A DNA stretch of 9,199 nt from Palsa-601 sp052146895 (GTDB lineage Bacteria; Actinomycetota; Acidimicrobiia; Acidimicrobiales; Bog-793), in NCBI GenBank assembly GCA_052146895.1, contig JBKQLZ010000299.1, positions 1 through 9,199 on the forward strand. The letters run 5' to 3'. Position numbers and translations under genes: made by a program. Of the stretch, positions 1 through 8,500 are shown one piece after another (the stretch's first letter is position 1; each line of letters starts with the position of its first letter). Under the pieces are notes generated by a model. It worked only from the letters and a program-made list of their open reading frames with translations. It was not told where the DNA came from and searched no databases.

Positions 1-17
1 TGATCGCATGAGATGAG

Positions 18-99
18 TGGGCGAGGGGGGACTTGAACCCCCACGTCCTTGCGGACACAGGAACCTGAATCCTGCCTGACCTGCTTCCGCCACCTGCGC
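18..99 (-). tRNA. tRNA-Leu(CAG)-like gene, 5' half degenerate
   Basis: Read on the minus strand, this has a class II (long variable arm) leucine tRNA layout. The anticodon stem CAGGA/TCCTG encloses the loop TTCAGGT, giving anticodon CAG. A short variable arm (GTCC-GCAA-GGAC) follows, then a perfect T stem GGGGG/CCCCC around TTCAAGT, and a 3' strand CTCGCCC with discriminator A. No CCA is encoded. The 5' half is poorer: the acceptor strand GCGCAGG pairs with CTCGCCC with two mismatches and a wobble. After the conserved TGGCGGAA, the D-arm 3' strand lacks about three bases and cannot pair with GCG. At about 82 nt it is shorter than the usual 85-87. It may be a decayed copy, a tRNA remnant beside an integration site, or a divergent working tRNA. 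Confidence 0.7.
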
Positions 100-140
100 A
101 GATCCGACGAAATACCGCATGACCTGCATATTTGATCCAC

Positions 141-168
141 CGTTGGCGACCGCTTGGTACCGTGACCA
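141..168. repeat. Spaced direct repeat, copy 1
   Basis: CGTTGGCGACC, ten variable bases, then GTGACCA. The same two blocks with the same ten-base spacing recur at 442-469. Such a split, equally spaced repeat suggests a duplicated binding site or the remains of a duplicated element end. Confidence 0.6.
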
Positions 169-177
169 ACCGGTCGT

Positions 178-216
178 TCGCGCACGATCGCGCACGATCG
201 CGCACGATCGCGCACG
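178..216. repeat. 10-bp tandem repeat (CGCACGATCG), about 3.9 copies
   Basis: Three exact consecutive copies of CGCACGATCG occupy 181-210, flanked by a partial TCG before and CGCACG after. This gives a 39-bp run of perfect period 10. Each unit contains the palindrome CGATCG. A 10-bp period places successive palindromes on the same face of the helix, so it could be a protein-binding array, but simple slippage is an equally good explanation. It does not lie in a believable gene. Confidence 0.9.
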
Positions 217-274
217 CCGAGCGGCCAATCCCGGTGCCGTGTCTTCCTTCTTTCGTCCTGGCCAGAATGGTCGA

Positions 275-454
275 CTACGCGGTCCTCACCTCAACTCGAA
301 GCGCTGGAGTCTTGCGCGCCAGCCAGCGAACCAGCTCGAGCACCTCGGCCGGAGGAAGCGGGGGCCTGTCCCGAAGTTGAGTACCTCTTGACGCGCCCAG
401 ATCGGGCTGAGGCGTTCTCCGCCTGGTACCCCAACGGAGTCCGTTGGCGACCAT
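275..454 (-). pseudogene. Possible short gene or C-terminal gene remnant (59 codons)
   Basis: An ATG at 454-452 opens a 59-codon frame ending in TAG at 277-275. The C-terminal half reads like real protein (around RDRPPLPPAEVLELVRWL, then ARKTPALRVEVRTA), amphipathic and with G/C-rich third positions. The N-terminal half, over the palindrome, is arginine-rich and unconvincing. I do not recognise the family. It could be the tail of a larger gene whose 5' part was lost, or chance in GC-rich DNA. No clear Shine-Dalgarno precedes the ATG. Confidence 0.25.
431..447. repeat. 17-bp perfect palindrome CCAACGGA-G-TCCGTTGG
   Basis: Two perfect 8-bp arms flank a single central base. GGTACC on the left and GACC on the right add partial outer symmetry. 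The shape suits a dimeric DNA-binding protein or an element terminus. It partly coincides with direct-repeat copy 2. No gene with a clear promoter lies next to it, so its role is unknown. Confidence 0.6.
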
Positions 455-469
455 TAGCGCCTGTGACCA
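442..469. repeat. Spaced direct repeat, copy 2
   Basis: Second copy of CGTTGGCGACC-N10-GTGACCA, exactly 301 bp after the first. Its left block forms the right arm of the palindrome at 431-447, which the first copy lacks. The repeat overlaps the possible start codon of the short reading frame at 275-454. Confidence 0.6.
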
Positions 470-516
470 GGGACCATGAGCGATTCAATGTGACCGGCAA
501 CGACCGCGCGCTACCG

Positions 517-535
517 GCTATGGCAACGCCATGGC
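517..535. other. Hairpin downstream of the pRiA4b ORF-3-like pseudogene
   Basis: GCTATGGC, loop AAC, GCCATGGC form an 8-bp stem with one non-Watson-Crick pair. It sits about 36 bp past the minus-strand pseudogene stop. No T tract follows on that strand, so an intrinsic terminator is only weakly supported. Confidence 0.3.
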
Positions 536-570
536 TTCTCAAGGTGGTTCTCACAGCCGGCAGACAACCA

Positions 571-1136
571 CTAACGGACGCGTTGCATTTCGGCGTTCGC
601 GAGTACGAGGTCGAAGACCTTGGCGTCGAAGGTGCGGCCGAACCATGTGAAGTAGTACTCGTGTTCCTGATCGGTCGGATCCGCCATCGCCGCTTTGAAG
701 CGCTCGTATCCCGAGACGCCTCCGACATCCTCAGGTGGGCAGGCGTTCTCCCCACCAAGGCAGATGGGGAACTTGAGTCCGAGCCGGTGATGAGAGAGCT
801 CCTCAACGAGCACGTCGTGTGTCCAGGAGTCACCGAAGTCGTACTCGTACCTGAAGTGGCCGGAGCTGCCGACCGCGTGCAGGAGGTTCACCTCTTTCTC
901 GTCGACGTCGCCTTCGGGCCAGTCCTCGAAGTGCATCCCATACAGGACGTCGTCGATCAGGAAAGAGTGAAGGTGTGAGTCCGTCCAGCCCATCGCGACC
1001 TGGAAGTAATCGTGGAGCTTCGAAAGTCGAACGCTCGCCGGGACGAGCAGACGCCGCCAAACCACCGGTGTCGTGCCCGGCAGTTCGATCTTCAGCCGGA
1101 AGACAGGACAGGCTGGGCTGTCGAGGCAGGAGTCAC
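571..1136 (-). pseudogene. IS1096 passenger / plasmid pRiA4b ORF-3-like protein, frameshifted near the 5' end
   Basis: The open part (GTG 1065 to TAG 571, 164 residues) carries the family's hallmarks. Numbered on the repaired 186-residue protein, they are WRRLLVPA near 25-32, MGW at 47-49, HLHSF at 53-57, YDFGDSW at 97-103 and ACPPEDVGG at 130-138, with an FDAKVFDL-type ending. The family is often carried as a passenger by IS1096-like and plasmid elements; its biochemical role is not established. The conserved first strand (PVFRLKIELPG) lies upstream of GTG 1065, in the same frame but with no start codon before the TGA at 1143-1141. On the plus strand ACAGG is duplicated in tandem at 1103-1112. 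Deleting one copy joins GTG 1136 to the rest, giving MTPASTAQPVFRLKIELPG. I therefore call it a recent frameshift. Translation from GTG 1065 would lack the first strand and has no visible ribosome binding site. Confidence 0.75.
1103..1112. repeat. Tandem 5-bp duplication (ACAGG)2 causing the frameshift
   Basis: Two adjacent copies of ACAGG. Removing one restores a single frame from GTG 1136 through the whole pRiA4b ORF-3-like gene (566 minus 5 equals 561 bases, 187 codons). A short tandem duplication of this kind arises by replication slippage and can revert. Confidence 0.8.
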
Positions 1137-1228
1137 GCTTTCAGCTTACGCGGGCCTGTGTTTCGTAGGGCGCTACTACTGCGATCCCAGGGCGAGCCAC
1201 AGCCGGCCGGACGAGCCAACTCGCCGAT

Positions 1229-1240
1229 GAGGAGCTCCTC
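1229..1240. repeat. 12-bp palindrome GAGGAGCTCCTC
   Basis: Perfect dyad with no spacer, in the 168-bp gap between the two minus-strand genes. Possible operator-like site or chance; no downstream promoter could be assigned. Confidence 0.35.
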
Positions 1241-1259
1241 CACTCGGTCGAGAAGGGAG

Positions 1260-1286
1260 GATTACGCGTCGTTTCGATTACGCGTC
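1260..1286. repeat. Direct repeat GATTACGCGTC, two copies
   Basis: Two exact copies of GATTACGCGTC at 1260-1270 and 1276-1286, each holding the palindrome ACGCGT. They lie just past the stop of the candidate immunity gene and upstream of the pRiA4b ORF-3-like pseudogene. They could be a regulator site for the latter. Confidence 0.4.
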
Positions 1287-1304
1287 TCCACCGGTCGCCA
1301 TCAC

Positions 1305-2045
1305 TCAGTGATTCAGCTCGTCCATTCCGAACCGCGACGGAGCATCCCATGTCGTCAAGAACGCTTCAATCGAATCCAGTGTCATGAGCTCACGAATGCA
1401 CTCGGCAGATGCACCCATGTATGCCCAGGCATAATCTACGTCGGTACCGAAAAACCACGAACGATCGGCTGGCCACACTAAGCCTATTGCTACCTCTAAC
1501 TGCGCCAGCCTAAGCCAGGAATCAAGCGCCCCAGTGTAGAGCGTATATCGTCGGCCAGCCAGAGACACTAGCCATTCGTCGGGAATCAGCGCGAGGTCAT
1601 CCTTCACCTCGGGATAGCCCTCCCATAAGCAAAACATGATACGGTCTGGCGTCGCGGTGTGAGTCGCCAAAATTGGGCTCAACACCTCGATCGCCTCGGC
1701 GGGTAATGCATCTAGCGGATCCGTGTCGATATCGAGAGCGCAGATTCGCGCCCAAGGCGGAGCCACGGAGATCCGTTCGAGTTCCATTAGGCGATGGGGT
1801 ATTCGGCCTTGACGCCTCGCGATCTCAGTCCAGGTGAGCTCATTGCTGCCTCGGATGTCGCTCGGCGTTATGCGCAACCGCTGTAACGGAAAGAATATGC
1901 GAACGTGACAAGAATATCCTCGTGGAACGGACATTCCTACGGTGAACGAGCGCTCTGCGAGGGAACTTCTCAGCCAACGACCATCGTGGTTCCCATCTAT
2001 TAAGGTCAGACGTTCCGACAAGTGCGAACGGGGATTGTGATTCAT
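1305..2045 (-). CDS. Uncharacterised cytoplasmic protein, candidate immunity protein to the Rhs tail
   Basis: A 246-residue protein with no signal peptide or membrane segment. Its ATG (2045-2043) overlaps the Rhs stop in an ATGA arrangement, implying translational coupling. A later Met at residue 38 is less likely because family-like sequence (SFTVGMSVPRGY..RIFFP) starts before it. Other visible blocks are LTWTEIARRQGRIPH at 70-84, ILATHTATP then FCLWEG at 125-143, RRYTLYTGAL at 165-174, and WPADRSWFFGTDVDYAWAYMG at 191-211. I recognise this pattern from uncharacterised actinobacterial proteins (a WPxDRxW...TDxDxxWxYxG block near the C-terminus) but know no proven function. Its place directly behind a polymorphic-toxin-like gene, in the same operon, suggests immunity to the tail. 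That role is inferred from position only; it could be an unrelated passenger. Confidence 0.8.
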   Translation of the reverse strand: MNHNPRSHLSERLTLIDGNHDGRWLRSSLAERSFTVGMSVPRGYSCHVRIFFPLQRLRITPSDIRGSNELTWTEIARRQGRIPHRLMELERISVAPPWARICALDIDTDPLDALPAEAIEVLSPILATHTATPDRIMFCLWEGYPEVKDDLALIPDEWLVSLAGRRYTLYTGALDSWLRLAQLEVAIGLVWPADRSWFFGTDVDYAWAYMGASAECIRELMTLDSIEAFLTTWDAPSRFGMDELNH

Positions 2046-2500
2046 GACCCGCCGTCTTCTGTGGTGCCACAGGGCAGACTATCCGTTGGTCCTGTGACGA
2101 CAGCGTTGTACGTAACTCCGTCAATGTCCACTAGCGTCCCTGATCCTGTCCCCCAGAAGGTCGACATCGCAGTGCCATCGTCGCAGTCGACACCAGTCGA
2201 GACACCCGCCATCTTGCGCTTCGGAGGAGAGTAAATCTTTTTGGACGAATTCTTGTTTTGAAGATAGTCCCCCCAAAACCCGGCCTTCCACAAATACACC
2301 CAATCTTGTACCCAGTAGACATCGTATGGGTGAGTACAGTATGTCCAGACTCGGACGCTGATGTCCGTCTTGTGCTTGGACTCATGCACCTTGGCAATGT
2401 TCAACTCGCAATCGGGATCAAACGAATCAGGTGTTGTCGCCCGGTCAGAAGCCATATCGCCACACATCGCGCTGCTGCACGCGGTATAGGCCACCGCACT
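2042..2500 (-). other. Variable C-terminal tail of the Rhs protein (putative toxin domain)
   Basis: The 152 residues after DPVGL (2120-2271) hold six cysteines (2127, 2132, 2150, 2174, 2225, 2263), nine lysines and many aromatic residues (VYWVQDWVYLWKAGFWGDYL). Alternating polar and hydrophobic residues suggest a beta-sandwich held by disulfides, somewhat like small secreted actinobacterial domains. I see no HNH, deaminase, ADP-ribosyltransferase or RNase signature. The DNA is AT-richer than the core: 25 of 60 bases are G/C at 2221-2280, against 42 of 60 at 4741-4800. It may be a new toxin fold, or a non-toxic binding domain. Confidence 0.65.
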
Positions 2501-5500
2501 CAGGCCCACCGGGTCCCCGCTGGTAGGTGGATTGTCGGCGGCGTACTCGTAAGGCTGCAGCGTCGTTTGCAAGTCGGGATCAACGCTCATGAATTGCCCT
2601 GTCGTCGGGTCGTAGTAGCGGTTGACCAGGTAGATCAGCCCAGTCGGATCGGTGTAGCCCTCACCGAAGCCCCACGGAGTGGTGGCCACGAAATTCGAGT
2701 TGATGTTCGTGTGGGGAACCGTGAGCCCACCAGCCTCTGCGGTACCACCCGACGCGTGGATGGGGTTGCCGTACGCGTCGTAGTCGGTGTAGTTGACGAG
2801 CTGGTCCTGGTGGGTCCCCGATGATAACTGGACGAGGCCGCGCACGTTCCCGCTCTCGTCTGAGATGAGCATGTCGACCGCTGGACTTGAACCGGACGCC
2901 GCGATTTGCTCTATCGGGGCTGGGTCGCCGTTCGCGTACACGTAATCCCATGTGCCGTCGGAAAGAAGCGCTGGTCCGCCACCGACACTTCCCCAGGTGA
3001 AGTTTGTCGTGGTCGAGCCGATAGTCGCGGAGGAGCGGAGACCGTCACTGGTATAGGTGTAGACCGTGGTCGTGGCTGTCGGGCTCGAGGTGGAGCATGA
3101 GGTGCCGTCAGTGTTCGCACAGGTGAGCAGTCCGCTCTCTGCCTCCCAGCCGTAGCTCTGAGAGTTCCCGCTCCCCGGGGTCATCCCGGTTCGCTCGCCG
3201 TCGGAGTTGTACGCGTATGTCGTCGCTCCGCTCGGGGGCGAGGAGCAACCTGCCGACGAGGACCCCGTATAAGTCCAGCAGAGCTGCCCAGAGGAGTTGT
3301 AACCGGCACTCGCGAACGCCGTGGTGTCGGCCGTGATGCCGCCCGCTGATGTGTAGTCGTAGGCGTCGGAGCCGCTCGATCCGGTGATCGGGCCTGATGC
3401 CACCTCGTTCACTCCGTTGTAGCCGTAGGAGTCCGTGGCCTCCGTCGTCGTGTTGACCTTCGGCGTCTCCGCGGTGATGAAGTTGTCTGCGTTGCGGGAG
3501 CCGACCGACACGTCGAGCAGGTTCGTCGGAGTCGTTCCCGTCGTGGTCTCGAGGTTCGAGACGTTCCCGTACGAGTCGTAGGAGTACGCCGTCGTCACGG
3601 CACCGCTCTGTTCCGGTGCGGACGTGCACGACGGAGTGGTCGGCGCATACGTCGATACCCAGCACTCCTGGCCGTTGCCGTTGTAGGAGAACGTGAGAGT
3701 GTCGCCCGCCCAGTCGGTGAGCGAGGTCAGCTCGTTCTCTTGGTTGTAGGAATAGTCGACTATCCCAGCGCCGCCGCCCGGCGACGAACAGGTGTCGCCG
3801 GGTGAGTTGGGGTAGCTGATGCAGGCGAGGTTGCCTTGTGCGTCGTAGGCATAGGTGTCGGTCGTCGATCCCGACGAAGTGCTCGTCGCTTCGGAGCTCA
3901 GCTGACCCGAGCTGTCGTAGCCGTACTTTGTGAGCACCTCGGACCCCGTCGGAGTCGGCGGCGAGCTGCACGAGGCGGTCGAGACTCCGCCCTCGAACAT
4001 CCAGCAGCGCTGGCCGTTCGTCCCGTACTGGTAGCTCACAGTGGGGGTGCCGTCTGTGTAGGAGACCTCGATCAGCTGGCCAGCTCCGTTGTAGGAGTCG
4101 GTTCCGGCCCCGGAGCTCTCGGTCGTCGTGAGCACGGAGCCGTCGGCGTCGTAGGTATAGCTCGTCTCTTCGCTGCTCGGATTGGTCGTCGAGAGCTCAC
4201 GGTCCTGCTCGTCGTAGACGTTCGTCGTCGTGCCCCCGACTGGGCTCGTCTCGGTCAGCTCGTTGCCGTTGCCGTCGTAGGTGTCGCTTGTTACCTCGCC
4301 GGTCGTAGGGGGCGACGTGCACGTCCCGGTCTCCTGGCTCGTGTACACGTCGCTCCAGCAGGCCTCCGCGTCGCCGTCGTACCCCGTCGAGGTCACCTCG
4401 CCGCCCGGATCGGTTGCAGTGATCTGATTCCCGTCGTCGTCGTAGGTGTAGGTCGTCACCTCGCCATCGGCGGGCAGTGACGAACAGGTGCCGGACACTA
4501 CGGCGGTGTAGAGGTCGCTCCAGCACGCCTCGCTGTCACCGTTGTAGGCGGTCGAGGTGACCTCGCCCGCCGGGTCGGTCTCGGCAGTGACGTTGCCGTC
4601 TCCGTCGAAGACGTAACTCGTTGTACTCGACGTCTCGTTCCCACACGTCGTCCCGCCGGTCGGGACCGTCGTCGAGATCTGGTTGCCGAGGTTGTCATAG
4701 GTGTTCGTCGTCTCGTAGAGGCACGCCGGGCCGGTCGCGTTCCCGTCGGGCTCGACGGTCGCCAGCTCGTTGCCGTCCGGGTCGTAGGTGTACGTCGTCG
4801 TCTCCGTGCCCGAACCGGTTGGCGGCGACGCGCAGGTCGGGCCCGACACCGCCAGCGTCGAGGACCAGCAGAGCTGCCCGTCGGGGGTGTAGGTGTTGGT
4901 GGTGGTGTCCCCGGCGGGGTCTACCGTCGTGAGCTCGTTGCCGTCTGCGTCGTAGGTGTCGGTCGTGGTGCCACTGCTGCCTGAGTTCGTCGGCGAGATG
5001 GACGACAGCACGTTTCCGAAGGCGTCGAAGGCCGTGCTGACTGTCTCGAAGGCGGCACCGCTCGTCGGGCACGAGCTCGGCAATCTGTCGCCCGCCGCGT
5101 AGCCATCGGCGGTGAGCGAGGCGCACTCCTCGCCGCTCCCGTTGTACAGCTCGGTCGTCACGTAGGTCTCCGTCGTGGTGTTTCCGGTCCCGTCGTACTC
5201 GGTCGTCGAGGTCTGGTCTCCCTCTGCGTCGTAGCCGTGGGCGGTGACGTAGGGAGCAGCACTGCTCGGACAGCTCGTGAGCCGGTCGCCGGCCGCGGAG
5301 CCGTCGGGCGAGAGCGTCCCGCATTCGAGCCCGGTCGAGGTGTAGGCATAGCTCGTGACGTTGCCGTCCGGGTCCGTCTCGCTGAGCAGGTTGCCGTGCG
5401 AGTCGTAGACATAGCTCGTGACGTTGCCGTCCGGGTCGGTCTTGGATAGCACCTCGTTGTACTTGTTGTAGATGTACGAGGTGGCGTTGCCGAGCGGATC

Positions 5501-8500
5501 GGTCGCTTGCAGGACGTTGCCCGAGGAGTCGTAGGTGTCGAACGAGACGTTGCCGTCACCGTCGATGCTGACCGAAGGCAGCCAGGTGAAGGGGTCGGGG
5601 ACGTCGTAGGTGACGCCGGTGACGATCGGCGTGATCCCGCCCTGTATCTGGTAGCCGATCGTCTGGCCGACGAGGACGCCGTCGACATAGTGGTCGAAGG
5701 TGACGTCGCCGTTCGAGAGCGCGTCGTTGTAGTTCGGGTCGGTGACCAAGACCGTCCCGGTCCCCGTGTTCGCCTCCCATGTCGGCCACCCGAAGGTCCA
5801 CTCGGGGGCGCAGTACGGCGTCCCGGAGGCGCCGTCGCACTGGGTCACCCACTCGGGGTCTGTCACCGACTCGACGCGCCCGGAAGAAGAGCCGTAGGTG
5901 ATCTGCGTCGCCTCGGCGGCCGGCTTGCTGCCCGAGTAGTCAGGCGCCCACCAGCTCGCGATCTGGTCCGCCGGGCCGTCGTTGTCGAAGGCCCAGGTGT
6001 GACTCTGGGTGTCGCCCGTCGCCGAGGCGCTGACCGTGACTGCGGTGAGGTACGAGCCCGAGTAGGAGAAGCTGGCGGTGTCCTCCGCTGTGCTGCCCGC
6101 CATCTCCTTCACCTCTGAGATGTCCGAACCGCTCCAGCTGAAGGCGAGCGACCGCTCCCCGCTCGGGCCGGTGACCGTGGCGAGCTTGCCCGATGAGTAG
6201 CTGAGGCTCGTCGTGTTGTTGTTCCGGTCGATCTCTGAGATCAAGTCGCCCGAGGTCTCGTCGAACAGGTACTGGGTGCCGCCGCCGAGCATCATGTCCC
6301 AGCAGCTGTCGGTACCGTTGCAGTCCGTCACGACCGAGAGCGAGGCCTGCTCCCACGTGGCCGGCTGGTAGGCCTCGGTGCTAGACCCGGCGGCCGAGCA
6401 CGAACTGGTCCAGTTGCCGCTAGCCGGCGGGTAGAAGACCGCAGTCGAGCCGTTCGCCTCGGTGATGGTGAGGTCACAGGCGGTCGCGCTCGTCCCAGCC
6501 GCGGACTGCGCGGCGGACATGCCGTAGGAGAAGAACCAGCCGTCACCGAGACCCTCGTTCTCGCCTAGGTATGCTGAGTTGTACTCCTGGGTGAGCCCCA
6601 AAGTCGTGCCGATGTCGGGCATCGAGAGGTCCGTGAGCGGCAAGGTGTAGGCGCTCGTCGCCGTGTTGACGCCGTCGACGACATCGAGGGCGCTCGTCGC
6701 CGCGACCGCCGGGTTGACATCCTCCTCGTTGCCGAGGATCGACGTGCCCGCCGGATTCGAGAACGTCGGGGCGGCCATGATCGCTGTCGGTCCGCTCCCT
6801 GCGGTAAAGGCGTAGGTCGTGATGAGCGAGTTGCCCGGCTCTGCGTAGAGCGAGACCGTGTCACCGCTCGAGCCGTTGTTCGTCGCGAGCAGTATCTGGT
6901 TGTCCGGGGTGAGGGCGACGCCGACCGGCCCGGAGAGGCTCGGCGGGGAGTCGCTGTTCGAGCTGATCGTCGTCGTCGTGCCGCTTGGAAGAGCGATGTC
7001 GGAGATCGTGCTCGAGGTGGAGTTGGCGACATAGGCGATCGAGCCCTCGGCGTTGAGCGTGATCCCCTCTGGGACCTCGCCGACCGTGTAGCTCGCCTTC
7101 GTGCCGAAATAACCGCTCGCGTCGATCGGGAAGTAGTCGACGTACCCGTCGCCGCCGCCCGACGGATCGGCTGTCATGTAGGCGGTCGTGTCGTTCGGTG
7201 CGATGACGATCTGCTGTGGGACGCTGCCGATGCTCCCGGTCGTGCCCTCGAGCGCGTACTTCGAGTTGTTCTCGAGAACGTCGACGTCTTTGTTGGCGGC
7301 GTCGGCGACGTAGGCATACAGCCCGTCCGGAGAGATGGCGATCGAGTCCGGATCAGGACTCGTGCCCGACAAGGTGATGTTGGCGAGCTCGCTCAAAAAG
7401 CCCGATCCGGAGGCCGGATCGGCGTTGAAGTCGACGACCTGGCCCGGATAGGTGGACGAACCCTGGCCAGCGACGAGCAGCTGGCCGCTGCTCGTGTTGA
7501 CGGCGAGCGCGTCTGGGGCAAAGCCCGAGCCGAGGCTCAAGGTGTCGACCACGGCGGCGTTGTTCGTGTCTATGTTGGCGGTCTCGATGACCGAGACCGA
7601 GTTGCTGCCCTCATTGGCGACGAAGAGGTAGGCCCCGTCGGGCGTCGAGGCGATCGCGACCGGGTCGGTGCCGACAGTGACGTTCTGGTCGTCGACGGCG
7701 AGCTCTGGGTCGAAGGCGTCGACGACGTTGGCCGATGACTTGAGGATGTAGGTGGCGAAGTGGAGCAAGGTCGCTTGCGCTTGGACGATCTTGGCCGGAT
7801 CACCAGGCAATGTCAGCGAGTTGAGCGTCGACCCGGTCACCGTGCTCAGCAGCTCGTAGCTAGTCGAGCTCGCGGAGCCGACGCTGAGCACCGAGTCGTC
7901 GCTCGAGAGGGCGAGCTCGGGCGAGCTGACCGATGACGTCCAGGTTGTGACGGCATCGGTCGCGACAGTTACAACGGCGATCGAACTGGCAAGCGAGACG
8001 TAAAGGGTCGTGCCAGCGGCGTTTATGACCGAGCTTCCGGTCGTCGAGCCGATCGAGATCGTCCCCGAGAGAGTGACCGTGCTCGGGCTCAAGTCCGCCA
8101 CGCTGAGCGAGGTGCCGTCGCTCAAATAGGCATTCGTCTCGTCGGGTGCGACGGTGATCGAGGTCGGATCGAAGCTCGACGAGCCGGTGTAGGTACTCGC
8201 GACCTCGAAATAAGGGCTCGACGACTCGTACTCGAGCGTCACCACCTTGTGCTTGGTGGCGTCAGTCACATAGGCATAGGTCGCGTCAGGGTTCATCGCG
8301 ATCGCCATCGTGTCGTTGTCGGCGAGGCCGAGGCTCAAGGTGGTGAGGGCGTCGGTGAAGGTGTTGAGGATCTGCACTTGGTCTGCCGCCGGCTCCAAGA
8401 TGAGGGCGTAGTGGACGTTGTCGCCCTGCTGGTGGTCAGTCACGACGACAGCAGTCGGTGTCGACGACAGCGCGATCTCGTTCGAGACGAGCCCTGTCAC

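Larger units (their letters stand above)
100..570. other. Mostly non-coding region between tRNA-like gene and pRiA4b ORF-3-like pseudogene
   Basis: No convincing full-length gene lies here. The stretch holds a 10-bp tandem repeat, two copies of a spaced direct repeat about 300 bp apart, a 17-bp palindrome, a hairpin just downstream of the pseudogene, and one short minus-strand reading frame that may be a gene remnant. Long open frames on both strands overlap and lack recognisable protein features. The assembly of small repeats fits a decayed mobile-element junction, which is inference. Confidence 0.5.

Noticed and set aside
291..833. A 180-codon minus-strand frame overlapping the pRiA4b ORF-3-like gene
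   Set aside because: It lies in another frame of the recognisable gene and its Ser/Arg/Thr-rich translation is typical of a shadow frame in GC-rich DNA.
388..978. A 196-codon plus-strand frame antisense to the pRiA4b ORF-3-like gene
   Set aside because: Its openness follows from the codon bias of the opposite strand, where a known family is readable.
1126..1260. A 42-codon open minus-strand stretch upstream of the pRiA4b ORF-3-like gene (EELLIGELARP...)
   Set aside because: It looks partly protein-like but is short, bounded by stops, overlaps the palindrome, and is not needed to explain the pseudogene once the 5-bp duplication is removed.
975..1481. A 168-codon plus-strand frame
   Set aside because: It crosses two minus-strand genes and the gap between them, and its sequence is low-quality Arg/Ser-rich translation.
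3000..5600. A repeat array resembling a CRISPR
   Set aside because: The repeated DNA is in-frame coding YD repeats with periods in multiples of three and diverged copies, with no unique spacers between identical repeats.
3108..6118. Several long frames on both strands (for example 3108-3971, 3836-4480, 4695-5324, 5507-6118)
   Set aside because: All lie inside the YD-repeat region; their Arg/Gly/Val-rich translations are shadows of the repetitive, GC-rich Rhs gene.
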